Of a stretch of DNA of 64,000 nt, positions 44,406 to 52,605 are shown one piece after another. The translations under genes were made by a program, and so were the position numbers. Where the stretch lies: NCBI RefSeq assembly GCF_000427425.1, contig NZ_KE386494.1, positions 928,524 through 992,523 on the forward strand, given 5' to 3'. Below the pieces are notes generated by a model that was not told the DNA's origin, ran no database searches, and worked only from the letters and a program-made list of their open reading frames with translations. The first letter of the stretch is position 1; every line of letters starts with the position of its first letter. The stretch is from Caldanaerobius polysaccharolyticus DSM 13641. GTDB lineage: Bacteria; Bacillota; Thermoanaerobacteria; Thermoanaerobacterales; Caldanaerobiaceae.

Positions 44406-44486
44406 CATCACCCTTTCAATTCATTAACAAATTATAATTATACTACAGAGCACAAAACATTCTCATCATCAAAAAGCATCGCGCGG

Positions 44487-44510
44487 AAGCCCCTGGCTTT
44501 AGCCATGGGG
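44487..44510. repeat. Right-end hairpin of the IscB element
   Basis: Imperfect hairpin CCCCTGGCT/AGCCATGGGG with a bulged T and a 2-nt loop. It is identical to 46152-46175 and lies 14 bases past the iscB stop. Confidence 0.85.
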
Positions 44511-44523
44511 AGGAGCGTATGCT

Positions 44524-45879
44524 TTAATAAGCTACTTTCTCTTTTTCATACTGCCATCCATCCACGTACTGCAATAACCTTACGTACCTATATGAAATTC
44601 CCTGACATATACGATTCCCTTTGCTGTCTTTGATATCAAAATACCCGCTGGCGCGTACTGCCACTCTACCTCTCCATGTGCCTTTATATTTCCCTGAAAG
44701 AACTTCAGCTTCCACTATATCGCCCGTTTGAAATCCGAAGTGTCTCTTTTTCCTCTGCCTGTGACTTATCGGAAATCCGTACTTATCTGTATTGCACATT
44801 TTACGGTTGCCTCTGCCCACTGCCGTCCATATCTCTGTATACTTCGTCTTTATCTTGATTGTTTTTGGCGTGCTGGCACCCACGCAGCAAGCATCAAAAT
44901 AGTGGGCCTTGGGAAATCCGTGCTCTATCCTCTGCTTCTTCGTCCTTGCACCCGTACCGCATTCTACCGGCAATCCTGTACGCTTCAGTCTCTCGTACAG
45001 TGTCCATCTCGTTGCATTCATCATTGCTGCATCCTTCAGCGGTTTCTTCAGGTTCGCAAGCACCTTCAGCAGGTTCTCCGCTCGCACCCGATCAATTTTT
45101 CGTTTCGATTTTTGCAGTTCCTCAAGCCATTCTTCGGGTTGCTTATTCCCTTTGTCTTTGTTGCACCTTTCGCACGAAATCGTGAGATTGGAAACTCTGT
45201 TCGTGCCTTTCGGTCCGTGTTTTGGGTTTCTGGGTACCACATGCTCTATCTGCAAGGGCACGTTCTCGGTACCGCAGTATGCACATTTCCTGCCGTATTT
45301 CTCTAACAGGTACTCTCTTATTTCGTATCCGTACAGTTCGCCCTGCTGGTACTCAATTCCGCTGATTTCAGGGTTCTGCATGAGCTGGGTATCGAATTTG
45401 ACATGCTCCGTGCTTATCGATGTGATGGGCAGCCATTTCATCAGTTTCTCTGCTGCCCTTACCGTCTCTTCCACTCTCGCTTCCAATGACGGCGGCAGCC
45501 AGCCTTCTTCCCTCCTGCGGTTATCGAATCTCGGCTTTCTGTAACGCGTCTTGTGGTTCCTCCTTCCACGTCTTAATACCCTTCTGCTGTCAAGTCTGTC
45601 TTTTATCCCCTGCTTGTGATGAATTTCTCCCATTATTATTGCTGCTGATTTTTCAGCACTCTCTTCTCTCAACAAGGAAAAACCTGTTGTTTTGCTTCCC
45701 GGATCGAATTTCAACCTTAACGGTTGGAAGTTACTCTCTTCTGCCGTTCTATCTTTCAGGCGGATAACAAAGGGCATTAATCTATGCACCACCGCTCTGC
45801 CACTTTGCAGCAGTTTTCTTGCGCGTTTCTCCGTGCACGGCATGAGCGGTTTTTTCTTTTTATCCAGGACGAAAACCAT
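44524..45879 (-). CDS. iscB: RNA-guided nuclease IscB
   Basis: 451-residue IscB. The PLMP domain is at the N-terminus (KKPLMPCTEKRARKLLQSGR). RuvC-I has LKFDPGSKTTGFSL (Asp), then the Arg-rich bridge helix (RRVLRRGRRNHKTRYRKPRF), RuvC-II ISTEHVKFD (Glu), HNH with zinc (CAYCGTENVPLQIEHVVPRN, TISCERCNKDKG) and RuvC-III PKAHYFDACCVG (Asp). All catalytic residues are present, so the nuclease should be active. ATG at 45879 was chosen since GGAGGA lies upstream and it directly precedes PLMP; a frame to 45957 is part of the omega-RNA. It is an ancestor-type relative of Cas9. Confidence 0.95.
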   Translation of the reverse strand: MVFVLDKKKKPLMPCTEKRARKLLQSGRAVVHRLMPFVIRLKDRTAEESNFQPLRLKFDPGSKTTGFSLLREESAEKSAAIIMGEIHHKQGIKDRLDSRRVLRRGRRNHKTRYRKPRFDNRRREEGWLPPSLEARVEETVRAAEKLMKWLPITSISTEHVKFDTQLMQNPEISGIEYQQGELYGYEIREYLLEKYGRKCAYCGTENVPLQIEHVVPRNPKHGPKGTNRVSNLTISCERCNKDKGNKQPEEWLEELQKSKRKIDRVRAENLLKVLANLKKPLKDAAMMNATRWTLYERLKRTGLPVECGTGARTKKQRIEHGFPKAHYFDACCVGASTPKTIKIKTKYTEIWTAVGRGNRKMCNTDKYGFPISHRQRKKRHFGFQTGDIVEAEVLSGKYKGTWRGRVAVRASGYFDIKDSKGNRICQGISYRYVRLLQYVDGWQYEKEKVAY

Positions 45880-45884
45880 TCTTC

Positions 45885-46176
45885 CTCCTCTCCTTTCGGA
45901 GCCCCTTACGGGGCTGGTGACGCCGCAGATTGCCGATCTGCAGTCTTCCCTCGCCAATGTTGGAAGGGGTTTAGCTCACAGCGCACCGCTCGCTGCACCC
46001 CTGCTCGCTTTTAACGCTGTGCCACAGGGCAGAAGACTGGGAATGCATCTTAAGGTGTGCGCCCTTCCAACGTAGTGCCTTCATCGTTCCGGCTGAACTC
46101 CAGCACTCAGGCTGGTCATAGGTCTGGCTGAGCTGCAGGGGCTTGTCTCACAAGCCCCTGGCTTTAGCCATGGGGT
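45885..46176 (-). ncRNA. Predicted omega-RNA of IscB
   Basis: Just under 300 structured bases directly before iscB. It begins with the end hairpin CCCCATGGCTAAAGCCAGGG, has a second stem GGGGCTTGT/ACAAGCCCC (46140-46160) and ends with GCCCCGTAAGGGGC beside the iscB ribosome site. In IscB systems the guide is the sequence flanking this 5' end, here the last bases of brxC (about 46176-46195, reading ATAATAAGGTCATAGA). Confidence 0.8.
46152..46175. repeat. Left-end hairpin of the IscB element
   Basis: Same 24 bases and orientation as 44487-44510. It abuts the brxC stop (TAG, 46179-46177), and forms the 5' stem of the omega-RNA. Confidence 0.85.
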
Positions 46177-49100
46177 CTATGACCTTATTATTATCCTCAC
46201 CTTACTCACATCTTTGCCAAATACCAGGCTGTCGATATACCTTTCAAATTTCTTCTTGATCTCATCCACAGTACACGGCCCATCGCCGGCGATATACGTC
46301 TTTATATCAGAAACAGATACTTCCACCTTTTCTAGACCCTTCATGAGGTCATTTACGGCCGAAATAAACACATTGTCTATCCTATCAGGCAATTTGCGGG
46401 TAGACAAAAACTGTTGAATGGACTTTCGCTGATCTATACTCAAATATTTTATATTCTCTGCCAGCTGCAGCATGGGGTCCTCGATGTTATTCAGAAGCGT
46501 TTTAGTCCAACTCTCGTAAACCTCTTCGATCTTATCTTCTACATAGTCAAGTACACCATATACAGGCTGTTCGCTATCTGAAAAATTATAACCGCAGTGA
46601 GGACACATAGAATTGTCCTCCATATCTGATCGTTTCAAGCTGTAACACGTCTTCAATGCAGCCAGCCTATCTTGTACTTCTTTAAGTTCAAAAACGGGCA
46701 GTATGTTGTTTTCGTCCTCTATAGTCGCAAGTTTATTTAGGTTATTCAGTATGTCACTGCGCATTATCTTTTTCTTGCGCCCATCTTCGTTTATGTCCAA
46801 CCTGTATTTTCTGTGCATATCCATATACATTTTTACATATTCCTCTTTGAGATTTCTTAACTCTGCTACAACCTGTTTTAACGCGCTATCATCCCCTTTT
46901 GTATTATTCAGCAGCTCTTCTACCTTTGCTTTAGATTCATTCATTTTATTAACCATCTCAGTTGCCCAATCTTTGTCTTTTAACAACAATTCAGCAGAAG
47001 AAAGATAACTGGTATAAGGCCCTACTTTCTCTTTGATACTTTTTAACCTTTCTACTTCTTTCATAACTTTTATTCCAGCATTTTGCCTTGATATATCCTC
47101 TTCCCTGTATCTAAAATTCTTTAATTTACCAGCTGTATTGTAAACCCTTAAGGAATCCAGAAAGTTACCTAAATTATTTAGCACCTCTTTGTACTCTTTC
47201 TTTTTGTCTGCATCAATCACAGGTTTCCCCCATATAACTGCATCGCTAACAGCAAATTGCTTTACTACGTTTAAATCTTCTATTATCTCATCTATCCTAA
47301 TAAGCATATTTCTAATAGCTTCGTCCCTGGAGTTGGGATTGGTTATCTGGCCTGGCGGCAACCCGAGAAATTCAAAAAGCTTTTTGAGTTCCTTTACAGG
47401 CATATCTTTGGGCCTCTCGATGTGCTTAAACTTCACCAGATCGGCAGGATTCATGTTCGCCAACTGTACCAACATAGTAGCGTCGTATTTTGTATTGCTG
47501 CCTTCCAATGTCAGTGTAATATCACCGGTATAGACCAGCGAACAGAGGACCAACACTACCCATTCAGGCTCCAGCTTGAATTTTTTGTCTAAGGAATCCC
47601 CATACACATCCTCCATTATATCGTCATAAGTCAATACCTTCCCTGGTGGCAATTTATCCAACAAATCCAGATAATACTGAGCATACATAGAATCAGATGG
47701 TGATATAATGTCCCCATCCAGTAATTCCAGAGATGCCAGTATTTTGGCGCCGTGTTCAGTTTTTTTCCCTGCCAGATAATTAATTGCCGCTTTAAACATA
47801 TCCTCTAAATTGGTTTCTGTAATAGATACGGCAAAGGAAGGATAATCAGGATATTTATCACTAAAATACGACGATAAACACACTGATGCGGTCATATCCA
47901 CATAATCCTTAAGGGTCTTATCTCCTGTCATTCTGCTTTTTATCCATTGAAATATGCTTCTGCTTTCCCCTCTATATCTGACCATGAAGCAATCATTCAT
48001 ATTGTCCCTTATCCATTTCAACGCATTTTTCATATACTCATTGGCTTTAGTCAAGTATATTTGTTTTTCTTCGCTTGACGCTCCTGTATGCAATGACATA
48101 GCTGCAGCGTATTTCTTTATATTATCATCGATTATTTCATCCCTGTTGACAAATTCAAAGAAAACCTCGTCACGCTGTGCTTCATATTCATCTATATTAA
48201 AATATTTATCCCCATAGGGTTTAAGGAAATATATATAGAAATCCCTGGGAGGCTGGGCAGTAGTCCTCTCATTAGGTGAACCCATAAAAAGATAGCCATA
48301 TCTTGCAACCTTTTTCTCTTCCCACATAAGTTCATACTGCCATATCCTATGGTCTCTAACGTATTGAGGAGAATTCCAGTCCAGTGCCTTTATAAGGATA
48401 TCGTAATAGCCATTGTTAAAGGCATCATCATCCAGCATCTCGGCTTTGCTCTGTATTTTGACATTATAATCTATGCCCACTTTTTCCATATCCAGATAAT
48501 ACTGCTGATTTTGTGAGTTATACGTTATGAATTGACCGTTGGATGTCTTGATTATTTCCTTCATTATAGTTTGTATAGTGGACACAAGAAAATCCTCTTC
48601 CAGCTCAGGGGATGGTATGTAAATACAAAGATCATCTTTCATATTTTCTACGGTTATACCTATGGGCTCATGAATATCTCCTGTAGTAAGCCTGTGAACG
48701 CTTAACGCGTATATGATCCTCAAGGCAGCGGGTTTATAAATGGGTTTTGTAAAGGAATGCTGGATTATATCTTCCAATACTCCGCTCTTATCTGCCACTG
48801 TTTTTATATTGGGCTCTGTCCTCATCGCCCTGTCTTCTTTGATAAATTTCCAGTAAGCATCATAGGATATTAGGCCAGGTTGATCTTCAGGCACATCTTT
48901 ATCCAGCATCTCTCTCATCAACTGAGTTACTACCTTCAAAACCTCCCGTTTTTCCACCATATATATTTTCTCAAAGACCTCAATAAAAGCCGGATGTATA
49001 GGATAAAGGTCTACGTATTCCTCTAATCTTGAAATCATATTTTTATAAAGGGAGCTGAATTTTTCTAAATGATGCCTTATCCACGCCTTTTGCCTGTCAT

Positions 49101-49887
49101 CCTTTTTCAATAGACGCTGGGACACTACATAAGATATATCCTCCCGCCTTATTATAATCTGCTCATACCTGTCCTTTACTTTGAGTATGGTTTGGGCTAC
49201 ATGCTGGAAGTTGGGGTTATCAAAAAGCGATTCCTGAACACCAGACATAAACCTTATGCGGGAAGATTTGCACACCTCTCCCATTTCCCTCAAAAACGTG
49301 AGGTCCTGATAAAGCTCCAGCTCCTTCCTCGACTTCAGATAGTCTAAAAGCTCATCGACTACAATAAGGTAGCCTTTATCAGGGTATTTCTCCTGAAAGA
49401 CCTCCATCATCTCCATCAATGATTCTTTGTTGTTGGTTATCTGATCCATTGGTGGAAAGTGATATTCTATTCCAATTCTAGATAAATTCTTCTCAATCTC
49501 CTTCAGCAGCATATCCCTTAGAGGCATGGTGGTAGAACCTATGTCAAACCTTAAAATCTTAAATCTGCCAGCGATTTTCTCTGCAGTTTTCCTGAACGCT
49601 AAGTTATCTACGTATTCCAGCAGATCTTTGTTCTCGGCAATAGCTGATATAACCGACATGAGATGGGACTTACCTGTTCCGTAGTTGCCCACTATAAAGA
49701 TACCTTTATTGTCGATGGTCTCATCAAACTGCAGTTGTGGGATACACACGTTTATCAAGCTGTCAGCCATACTGTCTGACATCACATAGGTTTTTACAAG
49801 CCTTACAGCCTCTTCTTCCTTATCGGCATCTTTTAATTTTACCACCGTTTCAATAGGATCGTATTGAACTAAATCACCGTATTTCAT
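46177..49887 (-). CDS. brxC: BREX ATPase BrxC
   Basis: 1236-residue ATPase, the largest BREX component. Walker A is GIFIVGNYGTGKSHLMSVIS near residue 65; a Walker B-like LIVVDELLDYL follows near 175. The C-terminal part has coiled coils (KEVERLKSIKEKVGPYTSYL) and a zinc site (MCPHCGYNF). It matches type 3 BrxC in size. ATG at 49887 overlaps brxF by 4 bp and has AGGAGGG upstream. The IscB element lies immediately past its stop, so its last codons may be the guide source. BrxC probably interacts with BrxF, PglXI and PglZ. Confidence 0.93.
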   Translation of the reverse strand: MKYGDLVQYDPIETVVKLKDADKEEEAVRLVKTYVMSDSMADSLINVCIPQLQFDETIDNKGIFIVGNYGTGKSHLMSVISAIAENKDLLEYVDNLAFRKTAEKIAGRFKILRFDIGSTTMPLRDMLLKEIEKNLSRIGIEYHFPPMDQITNNKESLMEMMEVFQEKYPDKGYLIVVDELLDYLKSRKELELYQDLTFLREMGEVCKSSRIRFMSGVQESLFDNPNFQHVAQTILKVKDRYEQIIIRREDISYVVSQRLLKKDDRQKAWIRHHLEKFSSLYKNMISRLEEYVDLYPIHPAFIEVFEKIYMVEKREVLKVVTQLMREMLDKDVPEDQPGLISYDAYWKFIKEDRAMRTEPNIKTVADKSGVLEDIIQHSFTKPIYKPAALRIIYALSVHRLTTGDIHEPIGITVENMKDDLCIYIPSPELEEDFLVSTIQTIMKEIIKTSNGQFITYNSQNQQYYLDMEKVGIDYNVKIQSKAEMLDDDAFNNGYYDILIKALDWNSPQYVRDHRIWQYELMWEEKKVARYGYLFMGSPNERTTAQPPRDFYIYFLKPYGDKYFNIDEYEAQRDEVFFEFVNRDEIIDDNIKKYAAAMSLHTGASSEEKQIYLTKANEYMKNALKWIRDNMNDCFMVRYRGESRSIFQWIKSRMTGDKTLKDYVDMTASVCLSSYFSDKYPDYPSFAVSITETNLEDMFKAAINYLAGKKTEHGAKILASLELLDGDIISPSDSMYAQYYLDLLDKLPPGKVLTYDDIMEDVYGDSLDKKFKLEPEWVVLVLCSLVYTGDITLTLEGSNTKYDATMLVQLANMNPADLVKFKHIERPKDMPVKELKKLFEFLGLPPGQITNPNSRDEAIRNMLIRIDEIIEDLNVVKQFAVSDAVIWGKPVIDADKKKEYKEVLNNLGNFLDSLRVYNTAGKLKNFRYREEDISRQNAGIKVMKEVERLKSIKEKVGPYTSYLSSAELLLKDKDWATEMVNKMNESKAKVEELLNNTKGDDSALKQVVAELRNLKEEYVKMYMDMHRKYRLDINEDGRKKKIMRSDILNNLNKLATIEDENNILPVFELKEVQDRLAALKTCYSLKRSDMEDNSMCPHCGYNFSDSEQPVYGVLDYVEDKIEEVYESWTKTLLNNIEDPMLQLAENIKYLSIDQRKSIQQFLSTRKLPDRIDNVFISAVNDLMKGLEKVEVSVSDIKTYIAGDGPCTVDEIKKKFERYIDSLVFGKDVSKVRIIIRS

Positions 49888-50369
49888 CCCGTCTTCCCTC
49901 CTAATTTTATAACCATGCATTCAATCTCATTCTGACTATATTTCCTGAACTCAAGATGACCCGGTCGGGCATAAGTAAGATATCCATCATCCAGATCGCC
50001 GCCCCACGCCACAATCATCCCTCTGTACTTGCTCATGTTCTTAAATAACCGCAAAGGCTCCAGCTTCAGATGAGGTCCAAACAATATCACTATATTATCA
50101 ATTGCGAGAATTTCTGTCCTCTTCCCCGCTAAAATTTCATCAATAAAATCTTCTACATAATAGCAGCGCTCGTCAACAGGTATATTTATCAATTTCTCTG
50201 ATAGCTCTAAATTAAGGTTTATATAGTCAAAAGCGTATTTTAAAGATATGCTCTTAATAAAATCGGTCTTGCCTGAGCCCATAGGGCCCACTACCAGTAT
50301 CAATTTATAATATCGATATTTTAACTTTTTTAATGCCTCATCTATATCTTCTTTTCTGATTAACTCCAT
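49884..50369 (-). CDS. brxF: BREX type 3 small ATPase BrxF
   Basis: 161-residue P-loop protein. Walker A is VVGPMGSGKTDFIKSI near residue 28, and a Walker B-like EILAIDNIVILFG near 97. It is found only in type 3 BREX, always before brxC. ATG at 50369 is preferred to 50399 because AAAGGG precedes it. It overlaps brxC by ATGA. A weak TATAAT (minus strand) lies about 40 bases upstream, which may start the BREX transcript. Confidence 0.85.
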   Translation of the reverse strand: MELIRKEDIDEALKKLKYRYYKLILVVGPMGSGKTDFIKSISLKYAFDYINLNLELSEKLINIPVDERCYYVEDFIDEILAGKRTEILAIDNIVILFGPHLKLEPLRLFKNMSKYRGMIVAWGGDLDDGYLTYARPGHLEFRKYSQNEIECMVIKLGGKTG

Positions 50370-50438
50370 AATGTTTCCCTTTCTCACACAACGTAACATT
50401 ATAATTCTACATAAACCTGCAAAAATCCTCCATTAAAA

Positions 50439-50464
50439 TTAAAGCCGTCAATCAACGGCTTTTA
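50439..50464 (-). terminator. Terminator after the SLH protease gene
   Basis: TTAAAGCCGT and ACGGCTTTTAA around a 6-nt loop, with a T-rich end on the minus strand. It nearly repeats the hairpin at 54214-54241 and insulates the BREX operon from the gene upstream. Confidence 0.8.
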
Positions 50465-50487
50465 ATATTCTTTCAGTCCTTGTTTTT

Positions 50488-52437
50488 CTAATTCGCATAT
50501 GGTCTCCATTTAACATAAAAACCATTAATATTGCCAAACATTAGTATCCATTCTTCTATATCCCACATATTTGTATCTGGATTATATTTAATCTTATAGT
50601 AACTCTCAGGATTAGAAGGATAAAAACTATAGCTGAAATAAGCATACAACCCTCCTACTATTTCTTTCCCGGGATACCTCTTTTGAGCGTCATTGTATAT
50701 CTTCTGGATATAATTTTCAACATACTTTTCATTGGCCCTATATTCCTCTAAACTTATATTCGGCTTAGATAATAAACTTTCCAGATATTTGAGGTAATTA
50801 TCATCGCCTATTATAGAAATCAAAATATAAATCGTCCCACTGTCTTCAGTCACATAATAGTCATTAAAAGGCACAAATTGGCCATTTAGGATATATCCTG
50901 GATAGTTTTTCTCCAGATATGCTGCGTACTCCTCATACGTCATCTGCGTCAAATTGTTTACTTCTGCCAGTGTTTTAATTGAGTTGCCACCAAGCATAGG
51001 CTTTATCTCATTAATAGGGATAGCAAAAGCTAGGTTTCCTGTATCATAACCACTGTATATAACGCCGATTACCAATCCCTGCATATCAAACAGAGGGCTG
51101 CCTGAGCTCCCATGAGCCACAGGGGCGGTAGTCTGAAAATCTTTGAAACCCTTCCTCGTCGTCTCTCTTATGGCGCTTATATTTCCCTTTGATACAGTAT
51201 TATCCAGACCTTCCGGTCTTCCAATGACCACGACGTCATCGCCCACTTCCACCTTATCCGAATCGCCCAGTGCAAGTACAGGTAAATCTCTGGCATTTTT
51301 CAGCTTTAACACCGCTATATCCTGATTTTCACTATAACTGATTATACCTTCTACCTCATATTGCCTCCCATCACCTAATACTGCCTTTGCAGAGCAAGCA
51401 TCTTTAATAACGTGGTAATTAGTTACTATTTTTCCGTCCTGGGACACAATAAATCCACTACCCTGTGCCAGCGGTTTTTCATCGACACTAAATGTCATTA
51501 TTGTTACAACTCCATTACTCTTTTTGGCAATATCCTTAACACTTAATTGACTACTGCTAGCTTTTACCGTCAATGTCAAAATGACCTTCCTGTCATAGCC
51601 TGCAACATCACCATAATACAAACTGCTACCAGGTTTACTTGTATCAACTTTAGAGGGATTCCAGGACACACTCACCGATTGTACAGTGCCATCACTCATA
51701 GTAGCTTCCAGAGTCAACGGTAAACTATAACTTTCCCCCTGGTTTACCGTTATACTTATATCCGGAATATACTTAATTGTCTTCTGGACATTATCAGCGG
51801 CTTTTAAAATGCCCTTTTTAATTAACAGTCTATACATCAAAACAATAGCCTGCTCCCTTGTGGTATAAGCTTTTGGACTTATTTTATCATAAGACGTGCC
51901 TTTCATTATTCCTTCTTTATAAACATACGCAACGGCTGCCCTGGCCCAATCAGATATCTCATTTTTATCGGAAAAATTCAAGCTTTCCGATGCGCTGTAA
52001 TCGTCCTGAGGGTAAACCAGCTTTAAAAACCTGACCAGCATTACAGCCATCTGCTCTCTTGTAATTGGATCATAAGAGCCAAATACATCCTCTTTATAAC
52101 CCTTGATGACGCCTATTTGATAAGCCTTTTGAATGTAATCTCTATATAATGCATCGCATCCATCTTTAAACTTATAAGTATAATTTACCGGTAGCTGTAT
52201 CGGTCCTTCCATCCTCTCATAGGCTTTTACCAGAAGCATAGCAAATTCCTGTCTAGTCACATTTCTCTGATAGTCACTTAAAAATGCTGGCTCTGCCAGA
52301 TTATCTTTTTGAAAAGCATCCACAGCCTCGACGGCCCAGTCATTTGGGTTACTTCCGGCAAAAGAACGTAGCGGGAACATCGTCACAGATAAAGTAATAA
52401 TTAAAAACATTGATATTATTTTGCAATATCTACCCAT
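50488..52437 (-). CDS. SLH-anchored HtrA-like serine protease
   Basis: 649-residue surface protein. A signal peptide (FLIITLSVTMFPLRSFAG) is followed by three SLH repeats (residues 30-200; DWAVEAVDAFQ, DYIQKAYQIGVIKGY, ISDWARAAVAYVYKEGIM), an Ig-like domain (near 225-295), and a trypsin-like domain: His in TNYHVIKD, Asp in ENQDIAVLKL, Ser in APVAHGSSGSPLFD, a variant of GNSGGP. SLH repeats bind secondary wall polymer, so the protease sits on the S-layer. The C-terminal 160 residues are not recognised. Confidence 0.9.
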   Translation of the reverse strand: MGRYCKIISMFLIITLSVTMFPLRSFAGSNPNDWAVEAVDAFQKDNLAEPAFLSDYQRNVTRQEFAMLLVKAYERMEGPIQLPVNYTYKFKDGCDALYRDYIQKAYQIGVIKGYKEDVFGSYDPITREQMAVMLVRFLKLVYPQDDYSASESLNFSDKNEISDWARAAVAYVYKEGIMKGTSYDKISPKAYTTREQAIVLMYRLLIKKGILKAADNVQKTIKYIPDISITVNQGESYSLPLTLEATMSDGTVQSVSVSWNPSKVDTSKPGSSLYYGDVAGYDRKVILTLTVKASSSQLSVKDIAKKSNGVVTIMTFSVDEKPLAQGSGFIVSQDGKIVTNYHVIKDACSAKAVLGDGRQYEVEGIISYSENQDIAVLKLKNARDLPVLALGDSDKVEVGDDVVVIGRPEGLDNTVSKGNISAIRETTRKGFKDFQTTAPVAHGSSGSPLFDMQGLVIGVIYSGYDTGNLAFAIPINEIKPMLGGNSIKTLAEVNNLTQMTYEEYAAYLEKNYPGYILNGQFVPFNDYYVTEDSGTIYILISIIGDDNYLKYLESLLSKPNISLEEYRANEKYVENYIQKIYNDAQKRYPGKEIVGGLYAYFSYSFYPSNPESYYKIKYNPDTNMWDIEEWILMFGNINGFYVKWRPYAN

Positions 52438-52605
52438 AATAACACACCCCCATATACAATAATAGCATAGGAGGTAGCCATAATATGTCCTTGTACTAGA
52501 AAAAGAATTACACCGATAACAAAAAGTTTCAGCCCTTTATGTGAAAATATGTAATATGTTATATTATAATAATGACAAAACAAATATTTATTGGGGGGTA
52601 TATTG

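Larger units (their letters stand above)
44477..46176 (-). mobile_element. IS200/IS605-like IscB element inserted in the BREX operon
   Basis: About 1.7 kb with identical 24-base imperfect hairpins in the same orientation at each end (44487-44510 and 46152-46175), as in single-strand transposons of this family. It carries IscB and its predicted omega-RNA but no TnpA, so it would be moved in trans. The outer limits are approximate. One side abuts the brxC stop codon and the other the hicB promoter region. Confidence 0.85.

Noticed and set aside
44728-45544. Long plus-strand open frames (192 and 211 codons) across iscB
   Set aside because: They lie wholly opposite the well-supported iscB gene, have no ribosome site and no recognisable motif.
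45880-45957. Longer N-terminus of IscB from 45957
   Set aside because: That stretch is the omega-RNA end (GCCCCGTAAGGGGC), and a strong ribosome site precedes the ATG at 45879.
44477-46176. Interpretation of the nuclease as Cas9 or TnpB
   Set aside because: The PLMP start, bridge helix plus HNH inserted in RuvC and 451-residue length fit IscB; Cas9 is much larger, and TnpB has no HNH.
46177-46179. Truncation of BrxC by the IscB insertion
   Set aside because: BrxC has the expected length and its zinc and coiled-coil parts are complete; at most the last few codons could be altered.
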